Source of the DNA: JACDCA01 sp040881785
GTDB lineage: Bacteria > Acidobacteriota > Vicinamibacteria > Vicinamibacterales > 2-12-FULL-66-21
Assembly: GCA_040881785.1 (NCBI GenBank)
Contig: JBBECO010000194.1
Span: forward strand, 1 to 17,187
Reading direction: 5' to 3'
Length of the DNA stretch: 17,187 nt
The notes beneath the pieces were generated by a model. That model did no database searches, was not told where the DNA came from, and saw nothing but the letters and a program-made list of their open reading frames with translations. Within the stretch, counting starts at the first letter, position 1, and each line of letters begins with the position of its first letter. Below are positions 1-7,218 of this stretch, in pieces. The position numbers were made by a program, and so were the translations under genes.

Positions 1-11
1 ACGTGTGGTCT

Positions 12-2657
12 CTATCGGCGTTCGATCTGTTCGAGTTTCGCGAGCAATTCCGGTGAGGACGGAAGCGCCGTGAGGCCGGCCTTGAGGGCCTGGACGGCCA
101 GCGCCGGCTGCCCCATGCGCAGGTAGCCGTCGGCAAGGGCCAGGTGTGCCGACACCAGCGAGGGATCGAGGTGCGCGGCGCTGCGCCAGGCCCCGAGCGC
201 GGCCGGCCGGTCCGCCGCCCCTTCATATGCCCAGCCCAGGAAGAAGGCCGTCAGCGCATCGTCCGGACCCGCGGTGCGCGCCGCCTGGAGGGCGGACGCC
301 GCACCCGTGTAATCCTCACGGACGAACAGCGCGAGGCCGCGCAGGGCCGACGTCGCCGCGCCGGTGTCGGCCGATCGCCGGGTCTCGACCTCGACCTGCT
401 CCCAGCGGTTGGCCACGGCGTGGGCGGCGGCAGCGGCCGACGGGGTGCCCTTCGCGCGGGCCGCGAGCGCGGCGATGTACTTGCGCGCGAGATCACCCTG
501 GACGACCTGCATCGGTACCCAGGTCGCGGCCGGCGCCGACGCCGTGCCCGCCATCGCCACGGGTGCGTTGCCCGCCAGCACGTCGATCTGGCGGGTGCGC
601 TCGCCGACGATCTCGCCGCCCGCCCGCACGATTGCATGGGCCACGTACCCGCCCGGCGGCACGCCGTCGAGCGGCACGACGACGCTGGCGCGCTGGCTGA
701 CGCCACCTGAGCCCGTCTGCTCCATCGGCAGGAGGTTCGCCTGCATCGTCGTGACCGGAGCGGCCTCTCCTTCGCGCTTCAGTTCGACCAGGACCGTGAG
801 CCCCGCGAGCTGCGAGGGGGCACGGGCGTACGTCTCGATCGCCCCCGTGAGACCTTCGCCCACATAGACCTGCGCACGGACCGGCAGGCCGCCGATAGCC
901 GACCCGACGACAAAGTCGCTGACGTTGACGTCCGGACCGTCGAGGGCCTTCACGTCGAGCCGGCGATCGGCGCTGCCAGACAATCCGCCTGGCTCCCGCA
1001 CGACAGTCCGCATCAGGTATGAGCCGGGCGGGACGTTGAAGTGGACGCGCCATGCGCCGCGCCCGAGCGGGGACCGCCCCGCGGCGGCGGCCGGCAGCGG
1101 GATGATGTCGTTGCCGCTCGCCACCACGCGGGCGTCGCGCACGTCACGCACGACGAACACCACGTCCGCGACGTCATCGGGCTTCGAGCGGACCGGCAGG
1201 TCGGCCGTCAGGCTCAGGACGACCCGCTGGCGGCCGACTTCGGCGTCCTTGAGGACGTACGTCGTGTAGTCAACCTTGAGCCCCTGCTGGACAAAGGGAG
1301 CGCCGAGCAGCGTCTCGATGGATTTGCGGCGGTCGGCGACCGCCGTTTCGGGAGCGACCGCGTAGCCGGTGCGCGAGCTTGCGCGGGCGCCGCTCCGCTT
1401 GACCTCGACCTTGACGCGACGGTATTTGCCGCGATTGGCGCGCGCGTCTTCAGACGGGGTGAAGCCAATGAGGTAATAGTCCTGCGCCTGGTCTGCGAGC
1501 GCGTTCAGCACGGCGTCGGTCCGCGCGGCGGCATCGAGGAACATGGTGCCGTCGGTTTCGACCGCCAGGGTCGACATCGGCGCGATCCGCGCCTGCACCT
1601 CGCTCGACAGCGTCGTGTCGGACACGTACGCCTCGTCGAGGCGCTGGCTGCGCGAGTTGAGGTCCATCGTGTAGAAGACGCAGTAGCTCTGGGCGGCGGC
1701 GGCGGCGACCGCCTCGAGCTCGCGCGAGAGGTTGTCCTGGACGAAGCCCTCTGAGAAGAGCACGACCGACTTGCGCCCCTCGATCTCGCGGAAGCCGGCG
1801 ATCACGTCGGCGAGCCGCTGGAGGAACTGGCGCGACTCCGAATCGCTCTGGTTGACGATCGTCCGTGCGTTCTCGAGAATCAGCCGCCGCGTGACCGCCG
1901 GATCATCTGCGGCGCCGGTCGCGAGCCCCACGCCGCCCCGGCCGGTCCGGCCCTCGGCGCGCAGCGCGAAGAGATCGCTCGTCGGGTCGTTCTCGAGCCG
2001 CGAGATCGTATCGACGAGCGCCTTCTCGCTGCCCTGAGCAATCAGGTGCGCGTCGTAGGTCGGAATGCTGTAGGCGCCCGGTGGAGTGCGCTGATAGGTG
2101 CCGCGGATCGACTCGAGGGCTTTGATCGCGCGCAGCGTGTTCGCCGTGAACCCGAGCTGGGGGCCCGGGCCGGGGATCGCGAAAAGCGCCACGCGGTCCG
2201 ACGGCCGCACGCGGCGGCGGATGAACGCTTCGGCCGCCCGGCGCGCGCGCTGCTCGTTGCCGGGCGTGATGTGCTGCTGGTCGAAGATCAGGATGTAGAG
2301 ATGGCCGCGCGGGAAGGCGGTGTTCGACGACACTTCCGCGGTCGTCGCGCGGATGGCTTCCTCCACGTAACTGCCGGAGGGCTCGGTGACGCGCTGGAAC
2401 AGGACGACCGGCAGCCGCGTGCCGTCTTCGTAGATCTCGACTTCCTCGGGCTTCAGGTCGGTGATCGGCTTGCCGGTGCCGTCCACGACGCGAACGTCGA
2501 AGCGCACGAGGTCCACGCCCGATCGGAAGGTGACCTGGCCGCCGCCGGATTCCTGAGCGGGCGGCGCGGTCTGCTCGGGCTTCGCAGACTGCGCCGCGAG
2601 CCCTGCCGCACCGAGGAGTGCGACGACGGCGAGCAGAAAAGAGAGACGTCGAGGCAC
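12..2657 (-). CDS. Secreted VWFA-related (Acidobacteria-type) protein with C-terminal TPRs
   Basis: The GTG-started product (881 aa) begins with a Sec signal peptide: basic MPRR, a hydrophobic core at about residues 6-20, and a likely cut after the Ala-Ala-Gln region, so it should be exported. Residues about 40-90 contain the FRSGVDLVRFDVRVVDGTG segment and an EVEIYEDG motif, typical of the VWFA-related Acidobacterial domain. A VWA-like fold follows (about 118-400), ending in DYYLIGFTPSED and a GKYRRVKVEVKR strand. At the MIDAS position the protein reads FDQQH, not DxSxS, so classical metal-dependent adhesion is doubtful. Residues about 450-720 are beta-rich and unassigned. At least two TPR repeats occupy about 785-881. 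It is probably a periplasmic or surface protein-interaction factor; substrate and partners are unknown. It is the last gene of the minus-strand run, 82 bp after a sulfatase-fold gene, with its own possible promoter. Confidence 0.9.
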   Translation of the reverse strand: MPRRLSFLLAVVALLGAAGLAAQSAKPEQTAPPAQESGGGQVTFRSGVDLVRFDVRVVDGTGKPITDLKPEEVEIYEDGTRLPVVLFQRVTEPSGSYVEEAIRATTAEVSSNTAFPRGHLYILIFDQQHITPGNEQRARRAAEAFIRRRVRPSDRVALFAIPGPGPQLGFTANTLRAIKALESIRGTYQRTPPGAYSIPTYDAHLIAQGSEKALVDTISRLENDPTSDLFALRAEGRTGRGGVGLATGAADDPAVTRRLILENARTIVNQSDSESRQFLQRLADVIAGFREIEGRKSVVLFSEGFVQDNLSRELEAVAAAAAQSYCVFYTMDLNSRSQRLDEAYVSDTTLSSEVQARIAPMSTLAVETDGTMFLDAAARTDAVLNALADQAQDYYLIGFTPSEDARANRGKYRRVKVEVKRSGARASSRTGYAVAPETAVADRRKSIETLLGAPFVQQGLKVDYTTYVLKDAEVGRQRVVLSLTADLPVRSKPDDVADVVFVVRDVRDARVVASGNDIIPLPAAAAGRSPLGRGAWRVHFNVPPGSYLMRTVVREPGGLSGSADRRLDVKALDGPDVNVSDFVVGSAIGGLPVRAQVYVGEGLTGAIETYARAPSQLAGLTVLVELKREGEAAPVTTMQANLLPMEQTGSGGVSQRASVVVPLDGVPPGGYVAHAIVRAGGEIVGERTRQIDVLAGNAPVAMAGTASAPAATWVPMQVVQGDLARKYIAALAARAKGTPSAAAAAHAVANRWEQVEVETRRSADTGAATSALRGLALFVREDYTGAASALQAARTAGPDDALTAFFLGWAYEGAADRPAALGAWRSAAHLDPSLVSAHLALADGYLRMGQPALAVQALKAGLTALPSSPELLAKLEQIERR

Positions 2658-2736
2658 AGGGGACCCCCAAGTAACTTCAGAGTGGCAGCCGTTCTGCTGG
2701 CAAGGACCGCTGCCGCGATTCGCAGGTAACCGTTTA

Positions 2737-2764
2737 ATTTTACCCCGGTCCCCGCCGCTGTCGA
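2737..2764 (-). promoter_or_regulatory. Candidate sigma70-type promoter for the VWFA-related gene
   Basis: Reading the minus strand, TCGACA (2764-2759) is separated by 16 bases from TAAAAT (2742-2737), each one mismatch from the -35 and -10 consensus. It overlaps the stop codon of the upstream sulfatase-fold gene and lies about 80 bp before the GTG of the VWFA-related gene, in a locally AT-rich island. It is a motif match only. Sigma factor preferences in this lineage are not known from the sequence. Confidence 0.35.
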
Positions 2765-4938
2765 GCCCTCAACGCCGCGGCCTTCCCGGGTTCCCCGAAC
2801 ATGGTCCAGAGCTGGGCGGCGGCGTCGATTCCCGCGGGATTCGGAGAGGTCCTGAGCAGATGCTCGATGGCGCGCTCGGCCTCGGCATCGCGCCCCGTGG
2901 CCTTGTAGAGCATGGCCAGTCCGGTATGGGACGGAACGTGGGACGAAAAGACCGCGAGCTCAGCCTTGAAGAGCTGCTCGGCCTCGGCGTACTGTTCCAT
3001 CCGCGCCAGCGAATCGCCCGCCAGATAGTTCAGGTCGGCCAGCTGCTCGGTGCGACCCGTCATGGCCTGCTTCGCCTGCAGGAGCTGTCTCGCGGCCCCC
3101 GCGTACTCGCCTCGGCCGTGCAGGATCATCCCTTCGATGAACGCCGTCATCGGCAGCGTGGGATCCGCCTGCTGCGCGAGCTGCGCATGACGACGGGCGG
3201 CGGCTTCGTCTTTCTGGTGGACGGCGATGCGCGCCAGCGTTTCATGCGCGATCGCCGGCGCGGCCTCCACGGCGAGCTCGGCGTGCGCCCTGGCCTCGGC
3301 GATACGCCCGGCCCGCAGCAGCGTCGCGGTGGCGCCGGTGAGCGCGGCGGGATTCTTCGGATCGCGGGAGATCACTTCCTTGTAGGCGGCCAGGGCCTCC
3401 GCGGGCCGGCCGAGACGGTTGCTGGCCTCGGCCAGCTGCAGCCACACGTCCGTCATGCCGGGATCGCTCTGCAGCAGTTGCCGGAAGAGGGTGACCGCTT
3501 CGGCGTGCTTCCGCTCACCCGCAAGACGCACGGCGCGGCGGTACATCTGCAGGACGTCGATCTTGTCCTTGGGGTCCGGGAGCTGGTCGCCGGGGAGCTG
3601 CAGCGCGGCGCCGCTCTGCGTGCCGACATAGCCGAGCGCCGCGAGCTTCTGGCGGTCTTCGTCCGAGACCGCCGATGGCGCCGCAACCCTCGTGTCCGCG
3701 ATCATGCCGTCGAGCGCCGAGCGCATGGCGCTCGTGACTTGTGTCCGGTCGCTCGCAATCGACTTCAGTTCGCGTGGATCCTGCGCGAGATCGTACAACT
3801 CGTCCTGGGGCGCGCGGATCAGGCGATACCGGTCGTCGCTGAGCGCGTAGAGCTCACTCCAGCCGAAGTGGTAGCGGGGGGACAGGGACTCCGAATAGAT
3901 GTTGGCGGCTGCCAGCGTGCCGGCGCCGGTCATGACCGGCAGCAGCGACCGGCCGCGTGTTCCTTCCGCCTGTCCCTCTTGATTTCTAGTGGCTTCCGCC
4001 TTTAGGCGGAAGAGATCCAGGATCGTCGGAACCAGATCGATATGCTGCACCGGCTCCGCCACGCGCCGGCCGGCCCCCGCGGACGCCGGCAGCTTGATGA
4101 TCAGCGGGACCTGGATCGTCTCGCGATACAGGAAGATCCCGTGCTCCTCCTCGCCGTGGTCGCCGAGCCCCTCACCATGGTCCGAAAACAGGACGATGGT
4201 TGCATCGTCATAGAGACCCTTCGCGCGAAGGTGGTCGAGGAGCTTGCCGACGATCTCATCCGCGTAGGCGACCTCTCCATCATACGGATCCGCATTCGCA
4301 AATCGCGCCGGAGGCGTATAGGGTGTGTGCGGCTCGTAGATGTGCGCAAAGAGGAAGAACTTCGACGACCCTCGCGCATCGACCCACGCCGCCGCCGCCG
4401 CCATCGTCTGCTCGCCGCCGCGCTGCACCGAGCCGAGCGGCTGCTCGGGCGAGACGGCCGGCAGCTCGTCGTCGAACGTGTCGAACCCCTGGTTGAAGCC
4501 GACCTGCTCGCGGAGCACGTAGGACGAGACGAACCCGCCGGTTTCGAAGCCCGCGTCCTTGAGGGCGTGCTGCAGGAAGCGCTGGCCTGCCCTCACCGTG
4601 AAGCCGATGTTGTCCCGGACGCCGTGCTCGAACGGCAGCTCGCCGGAGAGGATCGACGTATGCGACGGCAGCGTCTGCGGCGAGTGCGCGTAGGCATTCT
4701 CGAACAGCACGCCGTCGGCGGCGAGCCTGTCGATGTTCGGCGTCGTCGTCCGCGTGCTGCCGTAGGCCGGCAGGCGGTCCGCGCGCAGGGTGTCGATCGA
4801 GATGAACACCACCGGACCCTCAGCAGCGGCCGGGAACCCGGCTCCATCGCGGATCCGTGCCAGGTAGAGCCCTGCACCCACCCCCAGAACGGCGATCGCT
4901 GCGAGTATCAGCAGCCGGTTTCTGCCCATCATGACCAT
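2740..4938 (-). CDS. Membrane-anchored sulfatase-fold (alkaline phosphatase superfamily) protein with TPR tail
   Basis: The 732 aa product has an N-terminal membrane anchor (about residues 8-27), a sulfatase-fold domain (about 42-430) and a TPR array (about 455-732). Metal-site residues are visible: Asp49 in ISIDTLRAD and Asp253-His254 in FSDHGEG. The position occupied by formylglycine-forming Cys/Ser in true sulfatases is Thr89 in TLPSH, and the usual Arg is His93. Phosphoryl-transfer members of the superfamily such as LtaS use Thr, so a phospho- or phosphonate-diester substrate is as likely as a sulfate ester. The active site should face the periplasm. The ATG overlaps the upstream paralogue's stop (TGATG), with GGGGAG six bases before it, implying translational coupling. 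An in-frame palindromic insert encodes residues about 310-317. Substrate is unknown; family assignment is firm. Confidence 0.9.
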   Translation of the reverse strand: MVMMGRNRLLILAAIAVLGVGAGLYLARIRDGAGFPAAAEGPVVFISIDTLRADRLPAYGSTRTTTPNIDRLAADGVLFENAYAHSPQTLPSHTSILSGELPFEHGVRDNIGFTVRAGQRFLQHALKDAGFETGGFVSSYVLREQVGFNQGFDTFDDELPAVSPEQPLGSVQRGGEQTMAAAAAWVDARGSSKFFLFAHIYEPHTPYTPPARFANADPYDGEVAYADEIVGKLLDHLRAKGLYDDATIVLFSDHGEGLGDHGEEEHGIFLYRETIQVPLIIKLPASAGAGRRVAEPVQHIDLVPTILDLFRLKAEATRNQEGQAEGTRGRSLLPVMTGAGTLAAANIYSESLSPRYHFGWSELYALSDDRYRLIRAPQDELYDLAQDPRELKSIASDRTQVTSAMRSALDGMIADTRVAAPSAVSDEDRQKLAALGYVGTQSGAALQLPGDQLPDPKDKIDVLQMYRRAVRLAGERKHAEAVTLFRQLLQSDPGMTDVWLQLAEASNRLGRPAEALAAYKEVISRDPKNPAALTGATATLLRAGRIAEARAHAELAVEAAPAIAHETLARIAVHQKDEAAARRHAQLAQQADPTLPMTAFIEGMILHGRGEYAGAARQLLQAKQAMTGRTEQLADLNYLAGDSLARMEQYAEAEQLFKAELAVFSSHVPSHTGLAMLYKATGRDAEAERAIEHLLRTSPNPAGIDAAAQLWTMFGEPGKAAALRARQRRGPG
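3993..4012. repeat. Perfect 20-bp palindrome inserted in the sulfatase-fold gene
   Basis: CTTCCGCC and GGCGGAAG flank the loop TTTA, giving an 8-bp perfect stem (9 bp if the outer T and A of the loop pair). It lies inside the coding region and, on the minus strand, contributes the peptide RLKAEAT, in a variable loop just after the conserved HIDLVPTILDL segment. Its symmetry, its position in a loop and the preserved frame suggest a small dispersed REP-like element captured as coding sequence. Dispersal cannot be shown from this window. Confidence 0.6.
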
Positions 4939-7052
4939 CAGCGTCTCCCCGTCAGAAATTGACGGAACCGCTCGATGTCAGGACCGTAGAACGCCTTCGG
5001 CGCAGTCTGGATGAACTGCGTCATGTAGGGCCGTGCTTCCTCGACGCGTCCGGCGCCCGCCAGTGCGCTCGCCAGATTGAACAGCGCATCGAAGTTGGTG
5101 GGATCGAGCTCGACCGCCTTCCGCCACTCCACGATCGCCTCGTCCAGGCGCCCCTGCTGGCGCGCGACGACACCCAGGCCGGCGTGACCGCGCGAGGACC
5201 GCGGATCATTTTCGATGGCGCGGCTGAACGCGGCGTGCGCCGATGCGAGATCGTTCTGCTGCAGATGGACGGTGCCGATGTTCTCATGCGCGTACACGTC
5301 CCGCGGATTGACCTCGATTGCGCGCCGGAATGTATGAAGCGCGCGCCCGGCCTGGTCCGCGCGCGCGTAGGCGATGCCGAGCGCGTTGAGCGCTTCGCTG
5401 TTGTCGGGGGCAGCCTTGGTCACGCGCTCGAGAATGGGCATCGCTTCGGCCGCGTTTCCCGTCTCCGCGAGGTACGTGCCGAGGCGGATCTCGAGCTCGA
5501 TGTCGGGGCCGAGCTTCGCCAGCCCTTCGCGCAGCGCCGCGATCGCCTGGTCCGGTGCGCCTGCGTCCCAGAGGACGAACCCGAGACGCAGATAGGCAAG
5601 CCGCATGTCCGGACGACGAGCGATGACCTTCCGGTAGGCCGCCGCAGCCTCGGCGGGGCGCCCGCGCAGGTGATGGTCGATACCTTCCATCATCAGCCGC
5701 TCCACGTCGATCAGGTTCTTGGGGTCGTCCTCCGCGGTGTAAGCCGCCTTTCGCGGGGCGGATCCCGACACGTAGCCGAGCGCCTGCAGCCGCTCGCGGA
5801 CTTCTGCGTTTTCGGCCTGGGCCTCGCCGGGGAGCGCCGCGCTGAAGCGGCGGAGCTCGGCGACGAGCTGCCGGGTGCGCTCGGGCTGTTTCGCGACGAG
5901 GTTGTGCTCCTCTTTGCGATCCGCCGCGAGGTCGTACAGCTCTTCGATCGGGAGGTCGATGTACTTCTCGCGTCCGACGAGCACACCCGAGAGCGGCGCC
6001 CATCCCCGCGCGACCATCGGCGTCATCGCCTCGAAGTAGCTCGGGCCGGGATCCCCGGCGTCCGCTGTCAGCAGCGACCTGCCCGGCAGCCCGGCTGGGG
6101 CGCTCAACTGCAGCAGTTCGGCAATCGTGGGAAGGATGTCGACGTGGCGGACCGGTGCGTCTGACACCCGCGGACCCTCGGACCCTCGGACGTTCGAACC
6201 CTCGGACCCTTCGAGTTGCGCGATGATCAGCGGCACCCGCAGCGTGGACTCATAGGCGAACGTGCCGTGTGTCGGCTCGCCATGTTCCCCGAGGCCCTCG
6301 CCGTGGTCCGCGGTCACGATCACGGTCGTCGGCCGCGTGCTCTGTCGAGCGGCCTCGAGCAGCGGGCCGAGCGCCTGGTCCACGTATGCGACTTCACCGG
6401 CATACGGGTCCGCCGAGTACTGCGTGTCGAACGGCGGGGGTGGCGAGTAGCTCGAATGGGGATCGAAGACGTGGACCCACGTGAGCCACTTGCCCTCCTG
6501 CCGGCCGATCCATTCGCGCGCCGCCGTGACCACCACTTCGGCACGCCGTTCGGTGAACGCGAAGTCTCCCTGCTTCACTTCGCGGCCGCCGACATCGTCA
6601 TAGGTATCGAACCCCTGTGCGAGGCCGAAGCGACGGTCCAGCGGAAACGCGCCGACGAACGCGGCGGTGGCGAATCCCTGCTGCCTGGCGAGCTCGGCGA
6701 GCGTCTCGGCGTCGTCACTCAGACGAAAACCCGCGTTGTCGCGGACGCCGTGCTCGAACGGATACCGTCCCGTCAGGATGCTCGCGTGGGAGGGCAGCGT
6801 CACCACGGCATGCGCGTGCGCGAAGGTGTACCGAATCCCCTCCGCGGCCAGCTGGTCGAGGTTCGGCGTCGCGGCCCGTCCCCCGTAGCTCCCCAGCGCA
6901 TCACCGCGGAGCGTGTCGATGGTGATGAGGAGGACGTTCTGATCCGCCGAGGGGACGAGGGACATGACATCGGTGCGACCGGCCCCCCGCCAGAGGAAGA
7001 AGGCGACCAGACCAATTGCCACGACGGCCACGGCGCTGAGGATTCTTGTCAT
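4938..7052 (-). CDS. Membrane-anchored sulfatase-fold protein with long TPR tail (paralogue)
   Basis: From the ATG at 7052 the product is 704 aa; an in-frame GTG at 7058 would add two residues, and neither has a clear Shine-Dalgarno. The N-terminus (MTRILSAVAVVAIGLVAFFLW) is a signal anchor. The sulfatase-fold domain spans about 38-400, with Asp46 (TIDTLRGD), Asp249-His250 (TADHGEG) and FDPHSSYSPP near the active site. As in the next gene, the nucleophile position is Thr (Thr85 in TLPSH), with His where sulfatases have Arg, so formylglycine chemistry is not expected. About 430-690 is a TPR array. The two genes share the HGVRDN and DPYxGEVAY segments and are tandem duplicates. A 40-bp octamer array is translated in frame at about residues 280-296. 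This gene is probably co-transcribed with 2740-4938, whose start overlaps its stop. Confidence 0.88.
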   Translation of the reverse strand: MTRILSAVAVVAIGLVAFFLWRGAGRTDVMSLVPSADQNVLLITIDTLRGDALGSYGGRAATPNLDQLAAEGIRYTFAHAHAVVTLPSHASILTGRYPFEHGVRDNAGFRLSDDAETLAELARQQGFATAAFVGAFPLDRRFGLAQGFDTYDDVGGREVKQGDFAFTERRAEVVVTAAREWIGRQEGKWLTWVHVFDPHSSYSPPPPFDTQYSADPYAGEVAYVDQALGPLLEAARQSTRPTTVIVTADHGEGLGEHGEPTHGTFAYESTLRVPLIIAQLEGSEGSNVRGSEGPRVSDAPVRHVDILPTIAELLQLSAPAGLPGRSLLTADAGDPGPSYFEAMTPMVARGWAPLSGVLVGREKYIDLPIEELYDLAADRKEEHNLVAKQPERTRQLVAELRRFSAALPGEAQAENAEVRERLQALGYVSGSAPRKAAYTAEDDPKNLIDVERLMMEGIDHHLRGRPAEAAAAYRKVIARRPDMRLAYLRLGFVLWDAGAPDQAIAALREGLAKLGPDIELEIRLGTYLAETGNAAEAMPILERVTKAAPDNSEALNALGIAYARADQAGRALHTFRRAIEVNPRDVYAHENIGTVHLQQNDLASAHAAFSRAIENDPRSSRGHAGLGVVARQQGRLDEAIVEWRKAVELDPTNFDALFNLASALAGAGRVEEARPYMTQFIQTAPKAFYGPDIERFRQFLTGRR
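6171..6210. repeat. Five-unit octamer tandem array inside the sulfatase-fold gene
   Basis: Five consecutive 8-bp units are in register: CGGACCCT, CGGACCCT, CGGACGTT, CGAACCCT, CGGACCCT, followed by a partial unit. Period 8 is not a multiple of 3, so each unit is read in a shifted frame, giving the low-complexity peptide EGSEGSNVRGSEGPRV on the minus strand. It sits in a loop just before the conserved HVDILPTI motif. The reading frame is kept overall. Confidence 0.75.
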
Positions 7053-7055
7053 AAA

Positions 7056-7088
7056 CACGGATCACACGAATCTAACGGATAACACACG
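7056..7088. repeat. Degenerate nonamer tandem array at the 5' end of the sulfatase-fold gene
   Basis: On the plus strand, three 9-bp units (CACGGATCA, CACGAATCT, AACGGATAA) are followed by a partial CACACG. The unit family matches the nonamers at 12239-12272. The array runs into the GTG at 7058 and ends three bases from the ATG at 7052, so it forms the untranslated leader of the minus-strand gene at 4938-7052. Confidence 0.65.
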
Positions 7089-7177
7089 AGCGCCTGCGGC
7101 CCGAGCGAGCGGCCGGAGGGTAGCGCCGCGGAGCGGCGCCCGCGAGTGAGAGCGCGTGGGGGTGGGGCCCCACGCGC
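7089..7177. repeat. GC-rich dispersed element with two hairpins (intergenic copy)
   Basis: The element starts at AGCGCCTGCGGCC and ends in a GGGGGTGGGGCCCC core. It contains two perfect inverted repeats: GCGCCGC/GCGGCGC with a 3-base loop (7123-7139), and GCGCGTGGGG/CCCCACGCGC with a 6-base loop (7152-7177). Its opening, its GCGGAGCGGC block and its core recur in the coding copies at 14290-14348 and 14362-14436. With the nonamers it fills the 160-bp gap after the diguanylate cyclase gene. There is no T-tract on either side, so it is not a canonical terminator. Confidence 0.65.
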
Positions 7178-7218
7178 ACTGATAAAAGAATACCGCCTCG
7201 GCGCGTTCGCTCGAGCCG

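Noticed and set aside
2740..7052. Calling the two genes true arylsulfatases
   Set aside because: The formylglycine position is Thr and the partner Arg is His in both, so sulfatase chemistry is not supported by the sequence.
7152..7177. Rho-independent terminator for the diguanylate cyclase gene
   Set aside because: The hairpin is perfect but no T-tract follows on either strand, and the core recurs inside a coding region.
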